From UMGS172 sp964634675 (GTDB taxonomy: Bacteria; Bacillota; Clostridia; Oscillospirales; Acutalibacteraceae): a stretch of 53,175 nt of DNA. The stretch lies in the NCBI GenBank assembly GCA_964634675.1, contig CAZWLH010000003.1:1-53175 (forward strand), written 5' to 3'. Below the pieces are notes generated by a model, which did no database searches, was not told where the DNA came from, and worked only from the letters and a program-made list of their open reading frames with translations. This document shows positions 39,937 to 48,185 of the stretch, piece by piece (positions within the stretch are counted from its first letter, which is position 1; each line of letters begins with the position of its first letter). A program made the translations under genes and the position numbers.

Positions 39937-40302
39937 ATGAACAGAAACGACAGAGAATATTTAGTACAGAAGATCCGCACACAGTATACCGAAAAGACCA
40001 TAACCGAGCTTGATGAGCTTAAAGCTCTTGACCGCAAGGTCAAAAAGCCGGCAAACATTTTCGGATATGTTTTCGGAACGGCTTCGGCACTCATTATGGG
40101 AAGCGGTATGAGCCTTGTTATGACCGATATTGCCGCAAAGCTCGGCATTGCCGACAGACTTGTTCCCGGCATCGTTATCGGCACGGTCGGAATGCTTATG
40201 GCTATCGTGAACTATCCGATCTATAAGTCGATCCTTTCATCGAGACGCAAGAAATACGCCGACAAAATCATCGCATTGAGCGACAGCATCACAAAGGAGT
40301 AA
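39937..40302 (+). CDS. small two-helix membrane protein
   Basis: Protein of 121 residues with a charged N-terminus (about 1-37) and two hydrophobic helices (about 42-64 and 75-95), ending in a basic, then polar tail (SSRRKKYADKIIALSDSITKE). I do not recognise a characterised family; similar short proteins in Clostridia often carry a doubtful dihydropteridine reductase label. The ATG follows GAGGT with 8-9 nt spacing. A TATAAT at 39898-39903 lies upstream but with no good -35. It is 6 bp before the next small gene, so the two form a pair. Confidence 0.75.
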   Translation: MNRNDREYLVQKIRTQYTEKTITELDELKALDRKVKKPANIFGYVFGTASALIMGSGMSLVMTDIAAKLGIADRLVPGIVIGTVGMLMAIVNYPIYKSILSSRRKKYADKIIALSDSITKE

Positions 40303-40308
40303 TTCGGG

Positions 40309-40548
40309 ATGATAGAATTTTTCAAAAACGCATTTAAGGATATGAAGGAGTCGGCCAAGGCGCAGCACGAGGTCGACAAGGCCGAATTCAGAGCGGTAAA
40401 GGCCGAATCGAAGGCAAACTTCGAAGAAGCACGTCAAAGCTCGGCAAAAAAAGCCGAGCAGCGCCGCAGCGAGCAGACTCAGAGAATTGAAGATGCGAAG
40501 CTCAGGGAAGCCGTCGCAAACGAACGCATAAATGTCGCAAAGAGCTGA
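40309..40548 (+). CDS. small charged coiled-coil protein
   Basis: Protein of 79 residues, almost wholly helical and rich in Ala, Glu, Lys and Arg (FFKNAFKDMKESAKAQHEVD, then heptad-like AEFRAVKAESKANFEEA). No signal peptide or membrane segment. The ATG follows GGAG with 9 nt spacing, and the gene is directly downstream of the two-helix membrane protein, implying that they act together. Function unknown. A strong terminator follows at 40553-40585. Confidence 0.75.
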   Translation: MIEFFKNAFKDMKESAKAQHEVDKAEFRAVKAESKANFEEARQSSAKKAEQRRSEQTQRIEDAKLREAVANERINVAKS

Positions 40549-40552
40549 CAGC

Positions 40553-40585
40553 AAAAGCCGCCGATGATTTTCGGCGGCTTTTTCA
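40553..40585 (+). terminator. terminator of the small-gene pair
   Basis: A 12-bp stem AAAAGCCGCCGA / TCGGCGGCTTTT (40553-40564 with 40571-40582) with T-run. Confidence 0.9.
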
Positions 40586-40765
40586 CTCAATAACAGTATA
40601 GGTGAACATTTCGCAATGCAGGCGTGTTCCGATATCGGAATCGGGCGGCAGGAGTGCCATTGCGACAAACAGATCCTCACTGCACTGTCCCGACAGGTCG
40701 TGCAAATAGGCGTATTCACCCTCTATCTTGACTATTTCGTAATCCTTGGGTTCCGTTTTAAACAC
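40583..40765 (-). CDS. small hypothetical protein with uncertain start
   Basis: ORF of 60 residues with a protein-like composition (KDYEIVKIEGEYAYLHDL, ELFVAMALLPP-like DLFVAMALLPPDSDIGTRL and a final FTYTVIE). It suggests a small beta-barrel domain, but I cannot name the family. The only NTG start, GTG 40765, overlaps the strong ribosome binding site GGAGG, leaving no spacing. The in-frame codon at ideal distance (8 nt) is ACG (40754-40756). The frame is open upstream to a stop at 40804, inside the hydA terminator hairpin. It may be expressed by read-through from the hyd operon. Confidence 0.5.
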   Translation of the reverse strand: MFKTEPKDYEIVKIEGEYAYLHDLSGQCSEDLFVAMALLPPDSDIGTRLHCEMFTYTVIE

Positions 40766-40782
40766 CTCCGGTACGATGTTGA

Positions 40783-40820
40783 AAGAAAGGACTTCCGGTT
40801 TTTAGGCCGGAGGTCCTTTC
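40783..40820 (-). terminator. terminator of the hydrogenase operon
   Basis: A 14-bp stem (40785-40798 with 40807-40820, one wobble; around AAAGGACTTCCGG) lies 14 bp after the hydA stop. The minus-strand 3' side ends CTTTCTTTC, a moderate U-rich tail. Confidence 0.75.
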
Positions 40821-40833
40821 GCATTATATTTTC

Positions 40834-42591
40834 TTATTTAATGATGTCCTTGGAACGGTCAACATAAGTGGTGTGGAGAATCTCATGAGCCTTATGGCTG
40901 CCGGGCTTCTCGAAATACTCGTCATAGAGAGCCTTGATAACGGGGCTTTCGTGTGACTTTCTCAAGGTGTTGGCCTCATCATAGCTGTAAAGAGCCTTGG
41001 CGCGGAGACCCTTGATATCAACGGTCTGACGTACGCTTGAAGGCTGGATGGGCTGACCGCCGCCGTTTACACAGCCGCCGGGACAGCACATAACCTCGAT
41101 GAAGTGGTAGTTCTTCTCACCATTTTCGACGGCGCAGAGAACCTCATGAACGGCGTCAAGTCCGCTTACTACGCAGATGTTGACATCCATACCGGCAACA
41201 TTGAGGGTAGCCTCTTTAATTGCATCGGTACCTCTTACGGCAGTGAACTCAACATTCTTGAGCTCCTTGCCCTCGAGAACCTCGGAAACGGTACGGAGAG
41301 CCGCTTCCATAACACCGCCGGTAGCACCGAAGATAACTGCGGCACCGGTCGACTCGCCGAGCGGATTGTCGAACTGCTCGTCGGGAAGCTTGGTAAACTC
41401 GATGCGTGCACGCTTGATCATACGGGCAAGCTCACGGGTGGTGATGGAAATATCAACGTCGGGAACGCCTGCGGCCGACTGGTCGTCACGGCCGATCTCA
41501 AACTTCTTTGCGGTACAGGGCATAACCGATACCGAAACGATGTTTGCGGGGTCGATGTTGTTCTTCTCGGCGTACCAGGTCTTAATGACCGCACCGAACA
41601 TCTGTTGCGGAGACTTGCAGGAGGAAAGGTTGGGGAGAAGCGACGGATGATACATCTCGCAGAACTTGACCCAACCGGGTGAGCAGGAGGTGATGAGCGG
41701 CAAAGCTCCGCCGTTCTTCACACGGTCGATAAACTCGGTTCCCTCTTCCATAATGGTGAGGTCGGCACCGACGTTGGTGTCGAATACCTTGTCGAAGCCG
41801 AGGCGGCGGAGTGCGGCAACCATCTTGCCCTCTACGCCGGTACCGATCTCGTAGCCGAATTCCTCGCCCAAGGCGGCACGGACTGCCGGAGCGGTCTGTA
41901 CGATAACGATCTTCTCGGGATCGTTGAGAGCCTCGAATACCTTATCGGTATCATCCTTTTCGGTAAGAGCGCCGGTCGGGCAGTTTACGATACACTGACC
42001 GCAGGATACACATCCGGTCTCGGCAAGTCCCTTATCGAAGGCGCAGGCAATGTTGGTGTCGATACCGCGGTCATTTGCGCCGATAACACCGACGTGCTGA
42101 GCGTGGCAGGCGGCAACACAGCGGCGGCAAAGCACACACTTGTTGTTGTCACGGATCATATGGGGAGCAGAGGTGTCGGGAGTGTAAACCGGCTTTTCGC
42201 CGTCGAATACGCCCTCATCCTCGATGCCGTAATCGTTACAAAGCTTTTGGAATTCGCAGTTGCCCGAGCGGACACAGGAGAGACATTTGCGCTCATGGGT
42301 GGAGAGTAAAAGCTCCAAGGTGGTCTTTCTCGACTGCTGAACTGCCAAAGAGTTGGTTCTGACCTCCATACCCTCGGTTACGGGGTATACGCAGGAGGCT
42401 ACGATTCTGAAGCCGCGGCCCTCGTTGACCTCAACAACGCAGATACGGCAAGCGCCGATCTCGTTCATTTCCTTCATAAAGCAAAGGGTGGGTATCTCGA
42501 TACCGACCTCTCTTGCGGCCTCAAGAATGGTTGTGCCGGCAGGTACGGAGACATCCATACCGTTGATTTTCAAATTTATCATCTTAACCAT
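40834..42591 (-). CDS. hydA: [FeFe]-hydrogenase catalytic subunit HydA (HydABC, likely electron-bifurcating)
   Basis: Cytoplasmic hydrogenase of 585 residues that makes or oxidises H2. Domains: N-terminal [2Fe-2S] (C..GACRICVVEV), the His-Cys [4Fe-4S] segment (HERKCLSCVRSGNCEFQ), two ferredoxin-type clusters (CVLCRRCVAAC and CVSCGQCIVNCPTGA), then the H-cluster domain with L1 TSCSPGWVKFCE, L2 MPCTAKKFE and L3 EVMCCPGGCVNGGGQP. L1 has Ser after the first Cys, as in many trimeric enzymes. The C-terminal small-subunit-like tail is present (HTTYVDRSKDI). With HydB and HydC it should use NADH plus reduced ferredoxin; bifurcation is family inference. The ATG is 10 nt after AAGGAG. Confidence 0.96.
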   Translation of the reverse strand: MVKMINLKINGMDVSVPAGTTILEAAREVGIEIPTLCFMKEMNEIGACRICVVEVNEGRGFRIVASCVYPVTEGMEVRTNSLAVQQSRKTTLELLLSTHERKCLSCVRSGNCEFQKLCNDYGIEDEGVFDGEKPVYTPDTSAPHMIRDNNKCVLCRRCVAACHAQHVGVIGANDRGIDTNIACAFDKGLAETGCVSCGQCIVNCPTGALTEKDDTDKVFEALNDPEKIVIVQTAPAVRAALGEEFGYEIGTGVEGKMVAALRRLGFDKVFDTNVGADLTIMEEGTEFIDRVKNGGALPLITSCSPGWVKFCEMYHPSLLPNLSSCKSPQQMFGAVIKTWYAEKNNIDPANIVSVSVMPCTAKKFEIGRDDQSAAGVPDVDISITTRELARMIKRARIEFTKLPDEQFDNPLGESTGAAVIFGATGGVMEAALRTVSEVLEGKELKNVEFTAVRGTDAIKEATLNVAGMDVNICVVSGLDAVHEVLCAVENGEKNYHFIEVMCCPGGCVNGGGQPIQPSSVRQTVDIKGLRAKALYSYDEANTLRKSHESPVIKALYDEYFEKPGSHKAHEILHTTYVDRSKDIIK

Positions 42592-42609
42592 TGCAGGTGT
42601 TCTCCTTCC

Positions 42610-44430
42610 TTAACCTTTTGTTATTGCCTTGAACTTACAGGTGCCCATACATGCTCCGCACTTTACGCACTTATCGGTGTCAATAGCAAGAGCCGGAAGC
42701 TTCTTGCCGGGAGCAATGTAGTCGGTCTTGGTAATTGCGCCTGCAGGGCAAGCCTTAGCACACATACCGCAGCCGAAGCACTTGTCGGCAGTGATCTTAT
42801 AGGTGAGGAGCTCCTTACATACGCCGGCAGGACATTTCTTGTCAACGATGTGAGCAATATATTCGTCACGGAAGTAACGCAAGGTCGAAAGAACGGGGTT
42901 CGGAGCAGTCTGTCCGAGACCGCAAAGTGCGTTCTTCTTGATGTAGTAGCAAAGCTCCTCCATCTTATCGAGATCCTCCAAGGTAGCCTTGCCCTTGGTG
43001 ATCTTGTCGAGCATTTCGAGAAGTCTCTTTGTACCGACACGGCAGGGGGTACATTTACCGCAGGATTCATCAACGGTGAACTCGAGGAAGAACTTGGCGA
43101 TATCGACCATACAGCTGTCCTCATCCATAACGATAAGTCCGCCCGAGCCCATCATAGAGCCGATCTCAAGAAGGTTATCATAGTCGATCGGAATATCAAG
43201 GTACTGTGCGGGGATACATCCGCCGGAGGGACCGCCAGTCTGAGCTGCTTTGAACTTTTTGCCGCCGGGGATACCGCCGCCGATCTCTTCGACGATCTGA
43301 CGGAGAGTGGTACCCATAGGAACCTCGACAAGACCGGTATGCTTGATGTTACCGCCGAGAGCAAAGACCTTGGTACCCTTGGACTTTTCGGTTCCCATAG
43401 AGTTGAACCAGTCGGAGCCCTTTAAAATGATCTGAGGAATGTTGGCATAGGTCTCAACGTTATTGAGAACGGTCGGCTTGCCGAAAAGGCCCTTAACCGC
43501 CGGGAACGGAGGACGGGGACGGGGCTCGCCGCGCTTGCCTTCGATAGAGGTCATAAGAGCGGTTTCCTCACCGCAGACGAATGCGCCTGCGCCGAGACGG
43601 ATATCCATATCGAAATCGAAATCGGTTCCGAAAATGTTCTTGCCGAGGAGTCCGTACTCACGAGCCTGATTTATAGCGATCTGCAAACGGTGTACGGCGA
43701 TCGGGTACTCTGCACGGACATAAACATAACCCTGATTTGCACCGATAGCGTAGCCTGCGATAGCCATGGCTTCGATAAGAGCATGGGGGTCGCCTTCAAG
43801 GACGGAACGGTCCATAAATGCACCGGGGTCGCCTTCGTCGGCGTTACAGGCAACATACTTCTGATCTGCATCGGGGACAAGTGTACGGGCGAGCTGCCAC
43901 TTTTTACCGGTGGGGAAGCCTGCGCCGCCGCGTCCGCGGAGACCTGAATCGAGAACGGTCTGAATGACCTCGTCGGGGGTCATCTCGGTCAATGCCTTAC
44001 CGAGAGCACGGTAACCGTCCATTGCGATATATTCTTCAATGTTTTCGGGATTGATAACACCGCAGTTGCGAAGTGCCACACGGTGCTGAGAACGGTAGAA
44101 AGCAGTATCGTTGAGCGATACGTTTTCAACGGTCTCGGTCGAGCCGGTATCGTTGTAAACAAGGCGCTCAACGGGGCGTCCTTTAAGCAAATGCTCGGAA
44201 ACTATCTCGCCGACATCCTCGGCGGTAACACGGCTGTAAAATGTGCCATCGGGATAAACGATGACGACCGGACCGAGTGCGCAAAGGCCGAAACAGCCTG
44301 TCTGCACTATCTTTACTTCCTCGGAAAGTCCGTTTGCCTTGATCTGCTCGGCAAACTCCTTCTGAATTGCAACGCTTCCCGAAGAGGTACATCCTGTACC
44401 GCCACAAATAAGAACTTGTGCACGAATCAT
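42610..44430 (-). CDS. hydB: HydB, NuoF-like flavoprotein subunit of the hydrogenase
   Basis: NADH-binding FMN subunit, 606 residues. An N-terminal thioredoxin-like [2Fe-2S] domain (VLICGGTGCTSSG...VQTGCFGLCALGP) precedes the NuoF core: FMN/NADH segment GLRGRGGAGFPTGKKW, ACNADEGDPGAFMDR, GAGAFVCGEETAL and the [4Fe-4S] site SCGKCTPCRVG. The C-terminus has two more ferredoxin clusters (CFGCGMCAKACP and CVKCGACMGTCK), as in bifurcating HydB. The ATG is preceded by GGAGG with good spacing. It lies between the [2Fe-2S] protein gene and hydA in the same transcript. Confidence 0.96.
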   Translation of the reverse strand: MIRAQVLICGGTGCTSSGSVAIQKEFAEQIKANGLSEEVKIVQTGCFGLCALGPVVIVYPDGTFYSRVTAEDVGEIVSEHLLKGRPVERLVYNDTGSTETVENVSLNDTAFYRSQHRVALRNCGVINPENIEEYIAMDGYRALGKALTEMTPDEVIQTVLDSGLRGRGGAGFPTGKKWQLARTLVPDADQKYVACNADEGDPGAFMDRSVLEGDPHALIEAMAIAGYAIGANQGYVYVRAEYPIAVHRLQIAINQAREYGLLGKNIFGTDFDFDMDIRLGAGAFVCGEETALMTSIEGKRGEPRPRPPFPAVKGLFGKPTVLNNVETYANIPQIILKGSDWFNSMGTEKSKGTKVFALGGNIKHTGLVEVPMGTTLRQIVEEIGGGIPGGKKFKAAQTGGPSGGCIPAQYLDIPIDYDNLLEIGSMMGSGGLIVMDEDSCMVDIAKFFLEFTVDESCGKCTPCRVGTKRLLEMLDKITKGKATLEDLDKMEELCYYIKKNALCGLGQTAPNPVLSTLRYFRDEYIAHIVDKKCPAGVCKELLTYKITADKCFGCGMCAKACPAGAITKTDYIAPGKKLPALAIDTDKCVKCGACMGTCKFKAITKG

Positions 44431-44447
44431 AATTATACCTCCAGTTA

Positions 44448-44810
44448 TTATTCCTTAATAGTGTATTCAGAGACGACCTTGCCGCCCTTGAGGTGCTTCT
44501 CGACGACCTCGACCGCTTTTTCGGGGGTCATCTCAATGTAAGTAACCTTATCCTTGCCGTTTTCGTAGATCTCTACGACCGGCTCGCACTCACAAATACC
44601 GATGCATCCGGTCTGGGTAACAGTGACCTTATCGGAAAGGCCTGCGTTTGCAACGGCCTCGACGAAAGCACCGAGAACGGGACGTGCTCCTGCCGCAATA
44701 CCGCAGGTTGCCATACCGACGACTACACGAACACCTTGAACTCCTTCACGGATAACGACCTTATCCTTCATTTTGTCTCTGATTGCTGCGAGTTCTGCCA
44801 ATGATTTCAT
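44448..44810 (-). CDS. thioredoxin-like [2Fe-2S] ferredoxin
   Basis: Protein of 120 residues. Four cysteines stand in the thioredoxin-like [2Fe-2S] pattern: GMATCGIAAG near residue 35-40 and TQTGCIGICECEP near 75-85, resembling the C-terminal half of NuoE/HydC and the N-terminus of HydB. An extra cysteine in CEC is noted. ATG 44810 follows AAAGGA. It is a usual member of HydABC operons in Clostridia and probably transfers electrons to HydB. The start at 44852 would overlap the ATPase gene and lacks a ribosome binding site. Confidence 0.9.
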   Translation of the reverse strand: MKSLAELAAIRDKMKDKVVIREGVQGVRVVVGMATCGIAAGARPVLGAFVEAVANAGLSDKVTVTQTGCIGICECEPVVEIYENGKDKVTYIEMTPEKAVEVVEKHLKGGKVVSEYTIKE

Positions 44811-44835
44811 ATTATCGTTTCCTTTCTGAAATAAT

Positions 44836-45390
44836 TTAATTTTTGATTTCACCGTACTGCTCCGACAGGTTATCTCTTATCCACAGTATAACCTCGGCAG
44901 TATCAAGCGGTACGTCACCGAGCACCTCACGCAGTACTCTTGTGTCGAGCTCGACCTTTTTTTGAGGCATTTTATGCTCAAACAGAAAGTCGATTCCCGG
45001 GTTGCACTGTATCAGCGTGACTACGGTGGCGACGATATCTCCGAGTGGAGTCATATCTATATGGTTTTTGTAAAACAGCGCCGTGGTTTCGGTACCGTGA
45101 GAGTCGGGGAAGCTTGCTATGTGTCTCGACTTCAGCGTGACACTGCCGCCCGTCTGCTCGGCCTCTAATTTCAAGAGCGGTATACCGAGACCGACCTTAC
45201 GTGTCGTTCTTGTTGTACAGAACGGATCGGTCACACTGCGAAGCAGCTCCTCGGTCATTCCGCAACCGTTGTCCGACACCGTTATAATGAGTTTTTCTTC
45301 GTCCTCTTCGACGGTTATTTTGATAAGCTCTGCTCCCGCTCTTACCGAATTTTCGGCAATATCCAAAACATTCAACGAAAGCTCTTTCAT
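44836..45390 (-). CDS. histidine-kinase-type ATPase (HATPase_c) of the hydrogenase operon
   Basis: Cytoplasmic GHKL-fold protein of 184 residues. N-box LNVLDIAENSVRAGA, G1 box VSDNGCGM and G2-like box TTRKVGLGIPLLKLEAEQTGG are seen, with no histidine-phosphotransfer domain and no sensor. The last 50 residues form a separate segment (PQKKVELDTRVLREVLGDVPLD). Such stand-alone ATPases recur in hydrogenase operons and may be serine kinase/anti-sigma-like. It overlaps the PHP gene as ATGA (45387-45390); the ribosome binding site is AAGGTG. Confidence 0.88.
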   Translation of the reverse strand: MKELSLNVLDIAENSVRAGAELIKITVEEDEEKLIITVSDNGCGMTEELLRSVTDPFCTTRTTRKVGLGIPLLKLEAEQTGGSVTLKSRHIASFPDSHGTETTALFYKNHIDMTPLGDIVATVVTLIQCNPGIDFLFEHKMPQKKVELDTRVLREVLGDVPLDTAEVILWIRDNLSEQYGEIKN

Positions 45391-46124
45391 ATTTCACACC
45401 TTAAATATTTAAACAGCTCGTGACGGACCTTCTCACCGCTGTAAGGCTCATCCGAAAGCTCGAGCGTGTCGTCGGCATCGCGAATATCCCACAGATAGTG
45501 GGCATCCGAGCCGGTCAGCAATCTTTTTGAGGAAAGCTCTTTATAGCGTGCGATATATTCCTCACACTTAGTCTTATCGTGAAATTCGGCACAAAGAAAG
45601 CCCGAGTCCTTCGGAAAATCTCCGAGAGTGGCTATAATGCCGTTGGAATGGCGGTCAACGTGCGCCGGATAGCACACTCCGCCGAAGGCCTTGACCAGCG
45701 ACGGTGCCGCATCGACCGTTATGTCGGTCGCATTTGACAAAAGGTATTCGTCGATACCTATGACATTGTCGTCGATGTCGGTTATGAGCTGGTCACCGAA
45801 AATATCGGTGCGGTTTTTGATCTTCACACGGTGCCGGTCTATTTCGTCACCGAAAAGAAGCGCACCCTCAAGCGTTTCGAACAGGCAGACGACGTGGATA
45901 TCCTCGGCCGTGGTAAGCTCAGCTCCGGCAACGGGAATGACCCCGTACGCCTTGCAGGCTTCAAAAAACGCAGGACAGTTTTTGACCGAATTGTGATCGG
46001 TCAGCGCCATAATGCCGATACCGGCCAGGGTAGCCGTGCCGGCAACAGAGGCAGGTGTCATACTGTTGTCGGCACACGGTGACAGACACGAATGAATGTG
46101 AAAATCGTAGGTGTAGCGGCTCAT
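45387..46124 (-). CDS. PHP-domain phosphoesterase
   Basis: Predicted metal-dependent phosphoesterase of 245 residues. PHP motifs: DFHIHSCLSPCAD (first His pair), LTDHNSV, GAELTT, CYPAHVDR and GSDAHYLWDI. The family includes DNA polymerase-associated PHP and histidinol phosphatase; in hydrogenase operons its substrate is unknown. It overlaps both neighbours by four bases (ATGA at each end), so it is translated with the DRTGG and ATPase genes. Confidence 0.9.
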   Translation of the reverse strand: MSRYTYDFHIHSCLSPCADNSMTPASVAGTATLAGIGIMALTDHNSVKNCPAFFEACKAYGVIPVAGAELTTAEDIHVVCLFETLEGALLFGDEIDRHRVKIKNRTDIFGDQLITDIDDNVIGIDEYLLSNATDITVDAAPSLVKAFGGVCYPAHVDRHSNGIIATLGDFPKDSGFLCAEFHDKTKCEEYIARYKELSSKRLLTGSDAHYLWDIRDADDTLELSDEPYSGEKVRHELFKYLRCEI

Positions 46125-46450
46125 AGCTCTAAACGCGACAGTGCGGCGGCCGCCTCATAAGAGGTGAGAGCAGTGCCGACTATGTTTATTCCTCTCGCCT
46201 CTGCCGTTTCCTTAACGTTTGCATCGGGCTCAACGCCCTCCGACAGCAATATGCAGGCAACGTCGGAGAGGGAAGCGACCGCAACGATGTTTATGTTGGT
46301 CATTATGGTTATCCATGCGTTATCTGCCTTGGCACGTCCCATGACCCAGCTTAAAAGATCGCCGCAATACGCACCGTGTATCGGACGGTCGCCGTCGGGC
46401 AACACAACCGCACGGAATCCGTCCCTTTGTGACAACTCCTTTACAGTCAT
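46121..46450 (-). CDS. DRTGG-domain protein (second copy)
   Basis: Protein of 109 residues with the DRTGG fold, seen also in bifunctional CBS-DRTGG regulators and phosphotransacetylase-associated domains. Visible: VYCGDLLSWVMG-like GAYCGDLLSWVMGRA near residue 30-44, AWITIMTNINIVAVASL and CILLSEGVEPD. It probably binds a nucleotide or small ligand. ATG 46450 was chosen because AAAGGAG lies 11 nt upstream; GTG 46462 overlaps that site. It overlaps the PHP gene as ATGA. Sits between the hydrogenase-like protein and PHP gene. Confidence 0.82.
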   Translation of the reverse strand: MTVKELSQRDGFRAVVLPDGDRPIHGAYCGDLLSWVMGRAKADNAWITIMTNINIVAVASLSDVACILLSEGVEPDANVKETAEARGINIVGTALTSYEAAAALSRLEL

Positions 46451-46474
46451 AAGCCAATGCACTCCTTTAAGAGT

Positions 46475-47740
46475 TTATTCGCCGTTTTTGCTTCGGTCGC
46501 CCAATGTCCTTATGACACAGGCACCGATATCGGCCTCGCCCTTTATAACGTCCTCGGCAAAGCTTCGGCAGGAGGGTGCTCCGCAGGCACCGCAATCGGT
46601 GCCGGGAAGTGTCGCACGAAGACTTTGGATATCGGCCATCATACGCATCGACTCTCCTATGTTGTTGCTCAGCCGCGTTATGGGCTTATAGTCGGGAACA
46701 CTTTCGAAGAAGCAATCCGACGGGATATATCTGTCGTCGCTTTCGAAAAAGTTTTGCGACACGGGAAGATAACGTCTTAACGAATGAAGTCTGGCTTTGG
46801 CTATGAACGGATTTTCCATGGTCATAACACCGCCGACACATCCGCCCGTACAGGCGTTCAGCTCGATAAACTCAAGCTGAGGTATCATACCGTTTTCGAT
46901 CTGATCAAGCACCTTTATGACGTTTTCTATACCGTCGGCCGCAAGATATTTGTCGTTAAATACGGCCGTCGCCTCGCCGCCCGAGGTCGCCCAGCTTATT
47001 CCGATAACGCCCGACCTTGAAACAGGTACGGGTGTCACCTCACGCTTCATCGAATTGATGAGCTGAAAATAGACATCGCTGATGGAGACCACAAGATCGA
47101 CCGAGCTTTTATAGCTTCCGAAGCCGTTTTTAACATAGCTGGCCTTTGCCGGACACGGAGAAATAAAACAAACCCCGATATCCTTTCTTTCCAACTCGGG
47201 ATGCTCCTCCATCGCGCGCTTGACGGCTCTGTGCGCCGCGATCTCCATCGGTGGAAGCAACGGCATAAGATTATCCTTTAAATAAGGAAATCTCAAAGCG
47301 ATAAGACGCGCTATAACGGGACACGCCGAGCTGATGACCGGCTTTTTTACGCCCTCGGTCTTGAGAAGCATTCTCGTATACTCCGAAACGATCTCGGCCG
47401 CCTGTGCGACCTCATAAACCTCGTCGAAGCCGATATCGAGCAAACCCTGAAGGCAATAGTCGACATCGTCAAGCTCATCAAACTGACCGTAAAGCGTGGG
47501 CGCCGGCAGGGCAATGCGCCATTTGAATTTTTCCAAATCGGAAAATTTATTGCACTCGGCACGCTTGGCCTTGTGCGGACATACTCTGATACACTCTCCG
47601 CAATCTATACATCTGTCCGAATTTATGACAGCACATCCGTCCTTGACCCTGATAGCCTCGGTCGGACAGTGCCTTAAGCAGGTAGTGCAGCCGGTGCATT
47701 TTTCTCTGTCAAGAGATACTGAATGTATATATGTATTCAT
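46475..47740 (-). CDS. hydrogenase-like protein with degenerate H-cluster site (HydS/HfsB-like)
   Basis: Protein of 421 residues. Two ferredoxin clusters (CTGCTTCLRHCP and CIDCGECIRVCP) are followed by a Fe_hyd_lg_C domain and a C-terminal [4Fe-4S] Fe-S domain (TDCGACGAPSC). H-cluster cysteines persist, but the surroundings differ: L1 is SSACPVIARL (Ala instead of the proton-relay Cys, no PGW), L2 is ISPCPAKASY, and L3 is LNACTGGCVGG. This is typical of sensory hydrogenase-like proteins, not the catalytic type. A role as an H2 or redox sensor for the operon is inferred. ATG 47740 follows AAGGT; the longer start at 47776 overlaps the ATPase gene and lacks a site. Confidence 0.88.
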   Translation of the reverse strand: MNTYIHSVSLDREKCTGCTTCLRHCPTEAIRVKDGCAVINSDRCIDCGECIRVCPHKAKRAECNKFSDLEKFKWRIALPAPTLYGQFDELDDVDYCLQGLLDIGFDEVYEVAQAAEIVSEYTRMLLKTEGVKKPVISSACPVIARLIALRFPYLKDNLMPLLPPMEIAAHRAVKRAMEEHPELERKDIGVCFISPCPAKASYVKNGFGSYKSSVDLVVSISDVYFQLINSMKREVTPVPVSRSGVIGISWATSGGEATAVFNDKYLAADGIENVIKVLDQIENGMIPQLEFIELNACTGGCVGGVMTMENPFIAKARLHSLRRYLPVSQNFFESDDRYIPSDCFFESVPDYKPITRLSNNIGESMRMMADIQSLRATLPGTDCGACGAPSCRSFAEDVIKGEADIGACVIRTLGDRSKNGE

Positions 47741-47762
47741 AGCGTTACCTTGAGGCCGATCT

Positions 47763-48185
47763 TCAGAAATTGACACGCATTGTGATACGTGTGCCCTTTC
47801 CGAGCTCGGTTTCTATGCTCATATTGTCGGTGTATCTTTTCATATTGGGCAGACCCATTCCCGCGCCGAAGCCCAACGACCTGACGTTATCGGGAGCGGT
47901 GGAAAAGCCCTCTTTCATGGCAAGATCGACATTCGGTATGCCGGGGCCCCTATCGTCGAGAACGATCTCGACCGCATCCTCGTATACCAAAACCTCGGCG
48001 ACACCGCCACCGGCGTGTATCACCATATTGATCTCGCCCTCATACATGGCAATGGACACCCGACGGATGATTTCCGGCGGCAGCCCGATCTGACGGAGAT
48101 TTTTCTTTACCGTGACCGATGCCTGACCGGCCGAGGTGAAGTTTTCTCCCGCTACGTCGAAGCGAAATACAAGCGGCTCGCTCAT
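47763..48185 (-). CDS. anti-sigma-factor-like ATP-binding protein (RsbW-type HATPase)
   Basis: GHKL ATPase of 140 residues. N-box RVSIAMYEGEINMVIHAGGG, G1 box LDDRGPGIP and G2-like GFGAGMGLPNMKRYTD are seen; the sequence is of the SpoIIAB/RsbW-like serine kinase type. It lacks a partner anti-anti-sigma protein in this operon. Its start overlaps the DRTGG stop (ATGA at 48182-48185) and its ribosome binding site is AAAGGAG. With the second HATPase at 44836-45390 it makes two GHKL proteins in one hydrogenase transcript. Confidence 0.9.
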   Translation of the reverse strand: MSEPLVFRFDVAGENFTSAGQASVTVKKNLRQIGLPPEIIRRVSIAMYEGEINMVIHAGGGVAEVLVYEDAVEIVLDDRGPGIPNVDLAMKEGFSTAPDNVRSLGFGAGMGLPNMKRYTDNMSIETELGKGTRITMRVNF

